From positions 1 through 25,467 of the forward strand of contig JAEWIV010000531.1 in the NCBI GenBank assembly GCA_023386865.1: a DNA stretch of 25,467 nucleotides. Direction: 5' to 3'. The position numbers and the translations under genes were made by a program. Below are positions 1 to 8,500 of the stretch, one piece after another. The DNA comes from Pseudomonadota bacterium (GTDB lineage: Bacteria > Pseudomonadota > Alphaproteobacteria > Reyranellales > Reyranellaceae). A model generated the notes under the pieces. The model was not told where the DNA came from. It saw nothing but the letters and a program-made list of their open reading frames with translations, and searched no databases. Numbering within the stretch: position 1 is the first letter of the stretch; each line of letters begins with the position of its first letter.

Positions 1-343
1 CGTAGTGGCCGCGCTTCAGCTCCTTGAAGAACTGCGGCACCTGCGGGTGCGACACTGGCTTGCCGGTCTCGTCGGGGAGCAGGTTCTGTTCGGAGACGTA
101 GGCCACGTAGGTGGTCTGCGCGTTCTCGGCCAACAGGTGGTAGAACGGCTGGTCGCGGCGCGGACGCACCTCCTCGGGGATCGACGCCAGCCACTCCTCG
201 GTATTGGCGAACACCGGGTCGACATCGAAAATGACGCCGCGGAAGGGGTAGATGCGATGCTTCACCACCTGGCCGATGGCGAACTTCGCCTTGCGCATGG
301 GCGGCTGGACGATCGCATGGGCAGCTTGGTTTTCGATTTCCAT
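1..343 (-). CDS. hspQ: Heat shock protein HspQ, 3' end cut by window edge
   Basis: The minus-strand frame opens at an ATG whose complement is 341-343 and stays open to the window edge, giving 114 residues without a stop. The core is typical of HspQ (YccV-like, hemimethylated-DNA-binding domain family): KFAIGQVVKHRIYPFRGVIF near residues 19-38, then a segment with DVDPVF and the tryptophan of EEWL, and YHLLAEN and YVSEQNLL further on. E. coli HspQ is about 105 residues, so only a few C-terminal residues should be missing. In enterobacteria HspQ is a small cytosolic heat-shock protein that acts as a specificity enhancer of the Lon protease; that role is inferred here from family. A GGAG about 12 bases upstream supports the chosen start. 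No clear sigma-32 promoter was seen. The family call is confident; the function in this clade is less so. Confidence 0.9.
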   Translation of the reverse strand, partial: MEIENQAAHAIVQPPMRKAKFAIGQVVKHRIYPFRGVIFDVDPVFANTEEWLASIPEEVRPRRDQPFYHLLAENAQTTYVAYVSEQNLLPDETGKPVSHPQVPQFFKELKRGHY

Positions 344-552
344 GACAAAAGTATTGCTCCGAACCGGCCGGCAAGCAACGCGCACGAATCGGCGACTTTA
401 CCGACCCATGCAAGAAAGCGTGATTAATCCATCCATCTGCCGCGAACTCGGGTATACGGTCATATTTGCACCCAACCGGCCATCGGCGCGACTTTGGCTC
501 GGTTGACGGCGGCAGTCGCCCCGTGGAGTCTGCGCGCCCGAGGAAGGTCGCA

Positions 553-1401
553 TTGGCGAATGGTCTAAAAGTACGGTTCTGGGGAGTGCGAGGCTCGATT
601 TCCTGCTCCGGCGCCGAATACACGCGCTATGGCGGTAACACTTCGTGCCTTGAGGTCACTGCCGGCGGCCGCCGCCTGATCTTCGACGCCGGCACGGGCA
701 TCCGGCCCCTGGGGCTGGAACTCGCGCGCCAGGCGCCGATCGACATCGACATCTACTTCACGCACACCCATCTCGACCACATCAGTGGCCTCACCTTCTT
801 TTCGCCGCTGTTCGAAAAGCGCAATTCGGTCCGGCTGTGGGCCGGGCACCTCCAGGCACCCCATACCTTGAAGAAGGTCGTGAGCAACCTGATGCAGGCC
901 CCGCTCTACCCGGTCTCGCTGGAGGTCTTCCAGGCACGGGTCGAGTTCAACGAATTCAAGAGCGGTCAGACACTCGCCTGTGGCGACATGACGATGCGCA
1001 CCGCACCGCTCAATCATCCTCAGGGCGCCACGGGATATCGTGTCGAGTATGGCGGCAAGTCGATCTGCTACATCACCGACACCGAGCAGCGCGGCGACGG
1101 TCTCGATGCGACCATCGTCGAGTTGTGCCGCGGCGCCGACTTGATGATCTACGATTCGAGCTACACCGATGCCGAATACCCCCGCTACAAGGGCTGGGGC
1201 CATTCGACCTGGCAGGAGGGCATGCGGGTGGCCGACACCGCAGGCGTTGGCACGCTCGTCATCTTCCATCACGATCCCAGCCACGACGACGCCTTCATGG
1301 ACGGCGTGGCGCGCGAGGCGGCGGCGGCCCGACCCGGCACCGTCGCCAATGGCTTGCCGCGCGCGATCGTCGCCCATGAAGGGCTGACACTCAGTCCGTG
1401 A
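553..1401 (+). CDS. MBL-fold metallohydrolase, possible cyclic-nucleotide phosphodiesterase-like
   Basis: A 282-residue metallo-beta-lactamase-fold hydrolase. The HxHxDH metal motif is H71-T-H73-L-D75-H76. Further likely zinc ligands are H155 (in LNHPQG), D176 (in YITDTE) and a histidine near the C-terminus in FHHDPSHDD (239-245). The N-terminal KVRFWGVRGSISCSG with RYGGNTSC is typical of the Lactamase_B_2-like group that includes PhnP-like and phosphodiesterase-like enzymes. The frame is open further upstream, but TTG at 553 has an excellent AGGAAGG five bases before it; GTG at 523 and TTG at 466 have nothing comparable. The gene lies 10 bases before a methyltransferase and two genes before an adenylate cyclase, probably in one operon. 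The motif resembles the class II cAMP phosphodiesterase signature, but substrate cannot be assigned from sequence. It appears soluble, with no signal peptide. Confidence 0.88.
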   Translation: MANGLKVRFWGVRGSISCSGAEYTRYGGNTSCLEVTAGGRRLIFDAGTGIRPLGLELARQAPIDIDIYFTHTHLDHISGLTFFSPLFEKRNSVRLWAGHLQAPHTLKKVVSNLMQAPLYPVSLEVFQARVEFNEFKSGQTLACGDMTMRTAPLNHPQGATGYRVEYGGKSICYITDTEQRGDGLDATIVELCRGADLMIYDSSYTDAEYPRYKGWGHSTWQEGMRVADTAGVGTLVIFHHDPSHDDAFMDGVAREAAAARPGTVANGLPRAIVAHEGLTLSP

Positions 1402-1411
1402 GAATTACAGC

Positions 1412-2245
1412 ATGAGCAGACCCAGCCTGCGCGGCCGGTGGCGGCGGTTGAAGCTGGGATTGCCGACCGTGCTCGGCCTGAAGCCGCGCGGCTGGTTCAT
1501 CCCGCACCGCTACGCGCCGTTGCTGCCGCCGCCCGGCGCCCAGCCCCCCTATCCGGCGATCGAACAGCTGTTCGAGGAAGCGACGGGCACCTTCGACGGC
1601 GTGCTCGACGCCGTCGATGCCCAGGCCCCGCAGCTCGAGGGCCTGAGGGGCTTGTTCGACCAATCCTGGTTCCCCTCGCTCGATGCCGCCGTCGCCTACG
1701 CCCTGGTGCGCCAGCGCAAGCCGCAGCACATCATCGAGGTCGGTTCGGGCCATTCGACGCGCGTGCTGTCCAAGGCGCTGGGCGGCCTGGGCGAGATCGT
1801 TGCCGTCGATCCGGCGCCCCGGGCGGACATCATCGACCTGCCGGGCGTGCGCGTCGTGTCCTCGACCCTGCAGGCCGCGCCGTCCGACCTCTTCGGGATA
1901 TTGAGGGCAGGCGATGCGCTGTTCATCGATTCCAGCCACATCCTGATGCCGGGCAGCGACGCCGACATCCTGCTGAATCGTGTCCTGCCGGCAGCGCCGG
2001 CCGGCACGCTGGTGCATATCCACGACATCTTCCTGCCGTTCGACTATCCGGCGATCTGGGGCTGGCGCGCCTACAACGAGCAGCAGGGTGTGGTGCCGAT
2101 GCTGACGACGGGCGCCTACCGGCCGCTATTCTCCAGCGCCTGGGCCGCGCGGCGGATGACCGACCGACGGGCCTCGGCGGTGGGGGCGCGCCTGCCGCGC
2201 CCCGACGATGCCCTGCCGGCCAGCCTCTGGCTCGAAAAGCGCTGA
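1412..2245 (+). CDS. Class I SAM-dependent methyltransferase
   Basis: A 277-residue protein with a Rossmann-type SAM-binding core resembling the Methyltransf_24 group. Motif I is IIEVGSGHSTRVL, with E109-V-G-S-G around residues 109-113. The acidic end of strand 2 is IVAVDPAPR. A later strand carries LFIDSSH, and the HIHDIFLPF segment that follows is characteristic of this group, whose members often act on sugars or surface-glycan precursors. The target here is unknown. The first 30 residues are basic (RGRWRRLKLG) with no cleavable signal. The ATG is 10 bases after the hydrolase stop, and its own stop shares one base with the ATG of the cyclase (TGATG), so translational coupling is likely. The family is secure; the substrate is not. 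Confidence 0.87.
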   Translation: MSRPSLRGRWRRLKLGLPTVLGLKPRGWFIPHRYAPLLPPPGAQPPYPAIEQLFEEATGTFDGVLDAVDAQAPQLEGLRGLFDQSWFPSLDAAVAYALVRQRKPQHIIEVGSGHSTRVLSKALGGLGEIVAVDPAPRADIIDLPGVRVVSSTLQAAPSDLFGILRAGDALFIDSSHILMPGSDADILLNRVLPAAPAGTLVHIHDIFLPFDYPAIWGWRAYNEQQGVVPMLTTGAYRPLFSSAWAARRMTDRRASAVGARLPRPDDALPASLWLEKR

Positions 2246-3597
2246 TGCTCGGCCGCCTCAGCGGCCGGTTGCTCGGCACCGCCGGCATGGAGCGCCTGCC
2301 CGAGCGCGTGCGCGACGCCATCCGCCTGCAGCAGCAGCAGAGCGAGATCCTGATCGGCTGGGCCGAGCTGGCGTTGGTCGCGCTGTTGTTCGTCGCCTAC
2401 GAGACCACCAGCATGGCGACGGGCGTGGTGCAGCAGGACTATTCTTTCGATACCGACGTCTTCGTCCTGTACAGCCTGTTCTCGCTGGCTCGCCTGGTGC
2501 TTGCCTATCGGCGGGCCCTGCCGGAGTGGCTGCTCTACGTCTCGGTCGGCGTCGATATGGCCCTGCTGATGGGGCTGATCTACTTCCTGCACTACAAGTA
2601 CGCCCAGTCGGCCGTCTTCTACCTGAAGGCGCCGGCGCTGCTTTACGTGTTCCTGTTCATCGCGCTGCGGGCGCTGCGCTTCGAAGCGCGTTTCGTGATC
2701 TTTGCCGGCCTGATGGCGGCGCTGGGATGGCTCGCCCTGATCCTCTACGCCCTGGGCGGCCGCGGCGGACCGCCCAACGAGACCACCGATTTCGTCGAAT
2801 ACATGACCTCGAACGCCTTCCTGATCCAGGCGGAGGTCGAGAAGCTCCTGGCCATCCTGCTGACGACGGCGGTGCTGGCCGTCGCCATCGCGCGGGCTCG
2901 CCATCTGCTCGTGCGCTCGGTCAGCGAAGGAGCGGCGGCCCGCGACCTCGCGCGCTTCTTCGATCCCGGTGTCGCCGACCGCATCCGCAGCGCCGCCATG
3001 ACGATCAAGGCGGGCGAGGGCGAGCTGCGAGACGCCGCCATCCTGACCGTCGACCTGCGGGATTTCACGCGGCTTGCGATCGACCTCCAGCCCGATCAGG
3101 TCATGAAGCTGCTGCAGGACTACCAGAGCCGCGTCTGCCGGGCGATCGTCGGCAACGGCGGAAGCATCGACAAGTTCCTGGGCGATGGCATCCTCGCCTC
3201 GTTCGGCGCCGTGGCCGCGTCGACTACTGCTGCGGCGGACGCCGTGCGCGCCGCCGATGCCGTGCTCGACGCCGCCGAGCGCTGGGCCAGCGAACGCCAG
3301 GCGGCCGGATTGGCGCCACTTTCGATCGGGCTGGCTGTGGCGTCCGGTCGCGTCATTTTCGGCGCCGTCGGCGATGGCGAGCGGCTGGAATTCACAGTGA
3401 TCGGCGATGCTGTAAATTTCGCCGCCAAGCTCGAAAAGCACAATAAAGACGAGAAAACACGGGCTTTAACCGATGCCCGGACCTACCAATTGGCGGAGCG
3501 GCAAGGTTATGTCGCACCGTTGACACGCGAGCGCCGGCCCGCCCGGACGGTGGCCGGCGTCGGCGACCCGGTCGATGTCGTGGTCCTGGCCAGGTGA
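2245..3597 (+). CDS. Membrane-anchored class III adenylate cyclase
   Basis: A 450-residue protein. About six hydrophobic segments lie between residues 37 and 222, followed by a cytoplasmic class III cyclase domain (about 255-440). Catalytic positions: metal-binding D270 (VDLRDFT) and D314 (KFLGDG), substrate-recognising K310, and T384 (EFTVIGD), the Lys/Thr pair of class IIIb, ATP-using cyclases. The transition-state asparagine is N391 (AVNFAAK). The usual partner arginine four residues later is lysine, K395. The expected product is cAMP from ATP on the inner face of the membrane; the six-TM N-terminus may sense a membrane or small-molecule signal. The ATG at 2245 overlaps the upstream stop by one base. 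The frame is also open upstream of this point, but that stretch only shadows the methyltransferase gene. The family call is firm; activity with lysine at 395 is untested. Confidence 0.93.
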   Translation: MLGRLSGRLLGTAGMERLPERVRDAIRLQQQQSEILIGWAELALVALLFVAYETTSMATGVVQQDYSFDTDVFVLYSLFSLARLVLAYRRALPEWLLYVSVGVDMALLMGLIYFLHYKYAQSAVFYLKAPALLYVFLFIALRALRFEARFVIFAGLMAALGWLALILYALGGRGGPPNETTDFVEYMTSNAFLIQAEVEKLLAILLTTAVLAVAIARARHLLVRSVSEGAAARDLARFFDPGVADRIRSAAMTIKAGEGELRDAAILTVDLRDFTRLAIDLQPDQVMKLLQDYQSRVCRAIVGNGGSIDKFLGDGILASFGAVAASTTAAADAVRAADAVLDAAERWASERQAAGLAPLSIGLAVASGRVIFGAVGDGERLEFTVIGDAVNFAAKLEKHNKDEKTRALTDARTYQLAERQGYVAPLTRERRPARTVAGVGDPVDVVVLAR

Positions 3598-3622
3598 CAG
3601 CGGCGCCCGGGCCGGCGTTGCC

Positions 3623-3651
3623 TTGCCCTTTCCCCATTCGGGGCCTATGTA
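3623..3651 (+). promoter_or_regulatory. Weak candidate promoter for timA-mltA
   Basis: TTGCCC at 3623-3628 is separated by 17 bases from TATGTA at 3646-3651. The spacer holds a small CCCC-ATTC-GGGG hairpin that could also help end the cyclase transcript. The match to a sigma-70 promoter is modest, especially at -10. The 94-base gap before timA is the only non-overlapping break in this stretch of plus-strand genes. Confidence 0.28.
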
Positions 3652-3691
3652 ATTTGCAACGCTTCAAGAACGGGTATGGCGGAGCGCCATC

Positions 3692-4423
3692 GTGGGTAAC
3701 AACTACGACATCATCCTCATCGGACTGGTCGCAGTCTTCCTGATCCTGCGGCTGCGTTCCGTCCTCGGCAAGCGCACGGGCAACGAGCGCCCGCCGGCGC
3801 GCGATCCGTTCACGCCGCCGGCCCCACCGACCGCGTCGCCGCGGGTCGGCGACGCGCCTGCCAACCAGGGCAACGACAACGTCGTGCCGCTGCCGACGGC
3901 CAATGCGCCGCCGCCGCGACCGACGATCGCCACCAGCGGGCCGGGCGGCATCCGCGCCACCGTGCTGCCGACCGCGACCGCCGGCATCTCCGCCATTCGC
4001 AGCGCCGATCCCGGCTTCGAACCGCTGGGCTTCACCGCCGGGGCGCGCGCCGCCTTCACGGCCATCGTCGAAGCTTTTGCCAAGGGCGACACGAGCACTC
4101 TTCGTCCGCTGCTCGACGGGCCGACCTTTGCGAGCTTCGAAGCGGCCATCCGCGGTCGCGTCGAGCGCAATGAGAAGGCCGAGACGACCCTCATCGGGTT
4201 CGAGGCTTCCGACATCTCCGGTGCCGAGCTGCAGGGCACCAACGCCGTCGTCACCGTCCGCTTCGTCAGCGAGCAGATCAACGTCCTGCGCAATGCCGAA
4301 GGCCAGATCATCGATGGCAATCCCAACGAGGTGCAGAAGGTGATCGATCTCTGGACATTCCGTCGCGACACCAAGTCCAGCGATCCGAACTGGCTGCTGG
4401 TGAAGACGGAAAGCGAAGGCTGA
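3692..4423 (+). CDS. timA: TimA, Tim44-like membrane-anchored protein
   Basis: A 243-residue protein. The N-terminus has a single hydrophobic anchor (IILIGLVAVFLIL, about residues 7-19). A Pro/Thr-rich low-complexity linker (about 30-95) follows, then a C-terminal Tim44-like domain (about 110-240). Domain landmarks are FTAGARAAFTAIVEAFAKGD, TLRPLLDGPTFASFEAAI and the closing DLWTFRRD with NWLLVKTE. Alphaproteobacterial TimA resembles the mitochondrial import-motor subunit Tim44 and is thought to act at the inner membrane, perhaps with protein export; its exact role is not established. The GTG start at 3692 has GGAG at 3681-3684. mltA follows after 17 bases, a conserved alphaproteobacterial pairing. 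The usual neighbours secB/fxsA and smr are not seen on either side. Confidence 0.88.
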   Translation: MGNNYDIILIGLVAVFLILRLRSVLGKRTGNERPPARDPFTPPAPPTASPRVGDAPANQGNDNVVPLPTANAPPPRPTIATSGPGGIRATVLPTATAGISAIRSADPGFEPLGFTAGARAAFTAIVEAFAKGDTSTLRPLLDGPTFASFEAAIRGRVERNEKAETTLIGFEASDISGAELQGTNAVVTVRFVSEQINVLRNAEGQIIDGNPNEVQKVIDLWTFRRDTKSSDPNWLLVKTESEG

Positions 4424-4440
4424 GGGAGGCTCTTTCGACC

Positions 4441-5547
4441 ATGCGCTGGACCGTCCTGTCCGGCGTCGCGGCTTGGCTGGCCGCGGCCGGCCTGCTGGCT
4501 GCCTGCGCCGACGGCACGGGGCCGCGGAACGAGCAGCGGGTCGCGATGGCGCCCATCTCCTTCAACGAGATTGCCGGCTGGGCCGACGACAAGCATGCCG
4601 AGGCATTGGCCTCGTTCCGCCGCTCCTGTCCCAAGCTGACGGCCGGGCCGGACACCAAGATTGCGACCGACGGCGGCTTCAAGACGATTACGCCGGTCGA
4701 ATGGAAGAAGATCTGCGATTCGGCGGCGACGGTGAAGGCGGGCGACGATCGTGCGTCGCGCGCCTTTTTCGAGGAGAATTTCCGGCCGCTGGTCGTCCAG
4801 GTGCCCGGCAGGTTCACCGGGTACTTCGAGCCCGACATGCGCGGCAGCAAGGCGCCGTCGCGGCTGTTCACCGTGCCGGTCTACCGCCGGCCGACCGATC
4901 TCACCGACAAGCCCTTCTACACGCGCGCCGAGATCGAGCAGGGTGCGCTCAAAGGCAAGGGATTGGAGATCGCCTATGTGCAGGACCCCGTGGCGCTGTT
5001 CGAGGTCCAGGTCCAGGGCAGCGGCCGCGTCCAGCTCGCGGAAGGCGGCACCATCAATCTCGGATTCGACGGGTCCAACAACCGGCCCTACACGGCGATC
5101 GGCAATGTCCTGCTCGAGATGGGCGTGTTCACCAGCAAGGAGCAGGCGACCTGGCCTGCCATCCGCGACTGGCTGAAGCGTCACCCGGCGCAGGCGCGCG
5201 ACGTGATGCGGAAGAACGAGCGCTACATCTTCTTCAAGGACACGCGCACCCAGAGCGCCGTCGGCGCCGAGGGCGTGCAGCTTACGCCCCAGCGCAGCAT
5301 GGCCATCGACACCGCCTTCACGCCCTACGGCACGCCCATCTGGATCGACACGGTACGCCCGGTGGCGCGCAAAGCCGGCGCCACGGAGCCTTATCGCCGC
5401 CTGACCATCGCCCAGGATGCCGGCGCGGCGATCCAGGGACCGGCGCGTGGCGACGTTTTCTTCGGCGGCGGCACGCTGGCCGCCGACTGGGCCGGCCGCA
5501 TGAACAGCGGCGGCCGGGCGATCGTTCTGGTACCGAACAAGAGTTAG
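4441..5547 (+). CDS. mltA: Membrane-bound lytic murein transglycosylase A (lipoprotein)
   Basis: A 368-residue lipoprotein. The lipobox LAAC places the acylated cysteine at C22 after a short hydrophobic signal. An MltA domain (about 85-270) follows, with RFTGYFEPDM and the VQVQGSGRVQL segment. The 3D (DPBB-like) domain (about 280-365) carries AFTPYGTPIWID and AQDAGAAIQGPARGDVFFG. D326 in that last motif aligns with the catalytic aspartate of E. coli MltA by my reading. The enzyme cleaves peptidoglycan between MurNAc and GlcNAc, releasing 1,6-anhydromuropeptides in the periplasm. GGGAGG lies just after the timA stop, so the pair is probably co-transcribed. The length is normal for the family. 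Confidence 0.95.
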   Translation: MRWTVLSGVAAWLAAAGLLAACADGTGPRNEQRVAMAPISFNEIAGWADDKHAEALASFRRSCPKLTAGPDTKIATDGGFKTITPVEWKKICDSAATVKAGDDRASRAFFEENFRPLVVQVPGRFTGYFEPDMRGSKAPSRLFTVPVYRRPTDLTDKPFYTRAEIEQGALKGKGLEIAYVQDPVALFEVQVQGSGRVQLAEGGTINLGFDGSNNRPYTAIGNVLLEMGVFTSKEQATWPAIRDWLKRHPAQARDVMRKNERYIFFKDTRTQSAVGAEGVQLTPQRSMAIDTAFTPYGTPIWIDTVRPVARKAGATEPYRRLTIAQDAGAAIQGPARGDVFFGGGTLAADWAGRMNSGGRAIVLVPNKS

Positions 5548-5557
5548 CCCTCGAGGC

Positions 5558-5581
5558 ACAGCGGGCCTTGAGGCCCGCTGT
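5558..5581. terminator. Hairpin between convergent mltA and RND genes
   Basis: A perfect 10-bp stem, ACAGCGGGCC / GGCCCGCTGT, with a TTGA loop. It sits 10 bases after the mltA stop and 16 bases beyond the stop of the convergent RND gene. The downstream T-tract is poor on both strands (TCCTTTG on plus), so efficiency is uncertain, but the position suits a shared bidirectional terminator. Confidence 0.65.
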
Positions 5582-5597
5582 CCTTTGAGCGCGATCC

Positions 5598-8500
5598 TTA
5601 CGCCTTCGCCATCCTGTCGATCGCCGTCGGCGCCTCCGGCCGGCGTCGCGAGAAGATGCCGAGGGCGGCGGGCAAAACCGTCAGGATCAGGATAGGCGCC
5701 AAGAGCGTGCCGCCGACCACGACGACGGCGAGCGGCCGCTGAACCTGGCTGCCGATGGCGGTCGAGAACGCCGCCGGGATCAGGCCGACGCAGGCGGCCA
5801 CGCAGGTCATCAGCACGGGCCGCATCTGCTGGTCGCAGGTCGCGCTGAGCGCTTGCTCCCGTTCCATGCCCGATTCGATCAGGCGGTTGTAGCAGCCGAC
5901 GACCATGATGCCGTTCATGGCGGCGATGCCGAACAGGGCGACGAAGCCGATAGCCGCCGAGATGCTGAACGGCATGTCGGCCAGGAAGAGGCCGAAGATG
6001 CCGCCGACCAGCGCCATCGGGATGGCGCTGCCGGCCAGCAGCGTGTCGGTGAGCGAGCCGAAGCTGACATAGAGCAGCAGCAGGATCACGGCGATGGCGA
6101 TCGGCACGGCAACGGACAGCCTCGCGATGGCGCTCTCGAAGTTCGCAAAGTCGCCCGCCCAGTCGAGGCGGTAGCCGCCCGGCAGCTTCACCTCCTGCTC
6201 GACCTTCTGCTGGGCCTCCAGCACGGCGCCGCCGAGATCGCGGCCGCGCACCGAGAACTTGACCGGGATGTAGCGCTCCTGCTGCTCGCGGTAGATGTAG
6301 AAGGCGCCGCTGGTCAGCCCCACATTGGCGACCTCGGCCACGGGCACCTGCACGACGGTGCCGGCAGCGCCGGTCGCGCCGATGGCGATGCGTTTCAGCG
6401 CCTCGATGTTCTCCCGGTAGCGCGGCGCGAGCCGCACCAACATGGGAAAGTGACGATCGCTGCCTTCCTCATAAAGGTCGCCCGCCACCTGGCCGCCGAC
6501 GGCCGCCTGGATGGTGGCGTTGATGTCGCCCGGCGACAGGCCGTAGCGTGCGGCCTTCTGGCGGTCGATGTCGATGCGGATGGTCGGCTGGCCGAGCAGC
6601 GGCGGTACCTGGATGTCGGTAATGCCGCGGATCTTTTCCAGCACGCTGCGGATCTCTACGGCGATCTTGCGCAGGGTCGCGAGATCGGGCCCGGTGATCT
6701 TGATGGCGTTCTCGGCATCGATGCCCGAGGCCGCCTCCTGGACGTTGTCCTGGATGTACTGCGAGAAGGCGAAGGTGACGCCTGGGAACGTCTTGCGCAG
6801 CACGCTGCCCATCTCGGCAATCAGGTCGTCCTTGGAAAGTCCCTTGCGCCAGGTGTCGAACGGCTTCAGGGGCACGAAGAATTCGACGTTGGAGAAGCCG
6901 TCGGGATCGGTGCCGTCATCCGGCCGGCCGTGCTGGGTGATCACCGTCTCGACCTCGGGGAAGCTTTTCACCAGCCGGCGCATGCGGTTGGCGTAGGCGT
7001 TGCCCTCGTCGAGCGATACCGACGGCGGCAGCGCCGCACGCAGCCATATGTTGCCCTCTTCCAGCTTGGGCAGGAATTCCAGCCCGACCGTGCTTGCCGC
7101 CAGGCCGGCCCCAACCATCAGGACGAGGCCGGCCGTGACCGTCACCCCGCGCCGCGCCAGCACGAAGACGACGACGCGCCGATAGAGCCGGCGCAGGCCT
7201 CGAACGATGATGGTCTCGGCCTCGGACACCTTCTCCGGCAGGAGAAGTGCGGCCAATGCCGGCGAGACGGTGAAGGTGGCCAAAAGGCCGCCGGACAGGG
7301 CGTAGGCGTAGGTCTTGGCCATAGGGCCGAAAATGTGGCCTTCGACGCCCGACAGGGTAAACAGCGGCAGGAAGCCCGCAATGATGATGGTGGCCGAGAA
7401 GAAGATCGCCTGCATGACCTCGCCCGAGGCGTGATAGATCGTGGCGATCTTGCCGGTCATTCCACGCGGCGTCGGCTGCGTGTAGCTGGGCCGATGGCCT
7501 GCGCCTGCTTCGGCGAGGTGGCGGAAGATGTTCTCGACCATGATCACCGTGGCATCGACGATGATGCCGAAGTCGATGGCGCCCATCGACAGCAGGTTCG
7601 CGGACTCCCCACTCAGCACGAGGATCACCACCGCAAACAGCAGGGCGAAGGGAATCGTCGCCGAAACGATCAGCGCGCTGCGCAGATCCCCCAGGAACAG
7701 CCATTGGATGGCGAAGATCAGCGCCACGCCCATCACCATGTTGTGCAGCACGGTGCGCGTGGTGATGTCGACCAGCACGCTGCGGTCGTAGATGCGCTCG
7801 ATGCGCACGCCGGGAGGCAGCAGATCGGAACTGTTGATCTTGTCGACCTCGGCCTCGACCAGGCGCAGGGTCTGCATCGTCTTGGCGCCGCGCCGCATCA
7901 GCACGATGCCCTGCACGACATCGTCGTCGTCGTCGTGCCCGGCGACGCCCAGCCGGGGTTCGTGACCGACCGAAATGGTCGCGACGTCGGACACCAGCAC
8001 CGGCGCGCCGTCGCGCACCGTCAGCATGGTGTGACGGATGTCGTCCATGGTGCGAATCTGGCCGACGCTCCTGATCACCGCCGATTGCGGACCGAGATTG
8101 ATGGTGTTGGCGCCGACGTTGATGTTCGCGCCGGCCAGCGCATCCATCACCTGCTTCAGCGTGACGCCGTAGGCCAGGAGCTTGTCGAGATCGACGGTGA
8201 TGTCGTAGGTCTTGCTCTTGCCGCCCCAGGTCGTGACGTCGATCACGCCCGGCACCGATTTCAAGCGGCGCAGCAGGATCCAGTCCTGGATGGTCTTGAG
8301 GTCGGTGACGGTGAAGCCGGTGGGCCCGACCACCCGGTAGCGGAAGATCTCGCCGATCGGGCTGGTCGGCGAGATGATCGGCTGTGCGCCGTTGGGCAAC
8401 GGACCGAGCTGCGACAGGCGGTTGATGACCATCTGCGAGGCCTGGGCGTAGCTCAGGTCGTAGGTGAACTGGACCTTCACGTCCGACAGGCCGGTCAGCG

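Noticed and set aside
1438..2244. N-terminal extension of the adenylate cyclase through the methyltransferase gene
   Set aside because: The frame is open by chance; its translation is Arg/Ala/Pro-rich, while the overlapping frame encodes a clear methyltransferase and the cyclase has a coupled ATG at 2245.
3703..5559. A 600-codon minus-strand open frame across timA and mltA
   Set aside because: It spans two well-supported plus-strand genes and their spacer, and its translation is compositionally biased with no recognisable motif.
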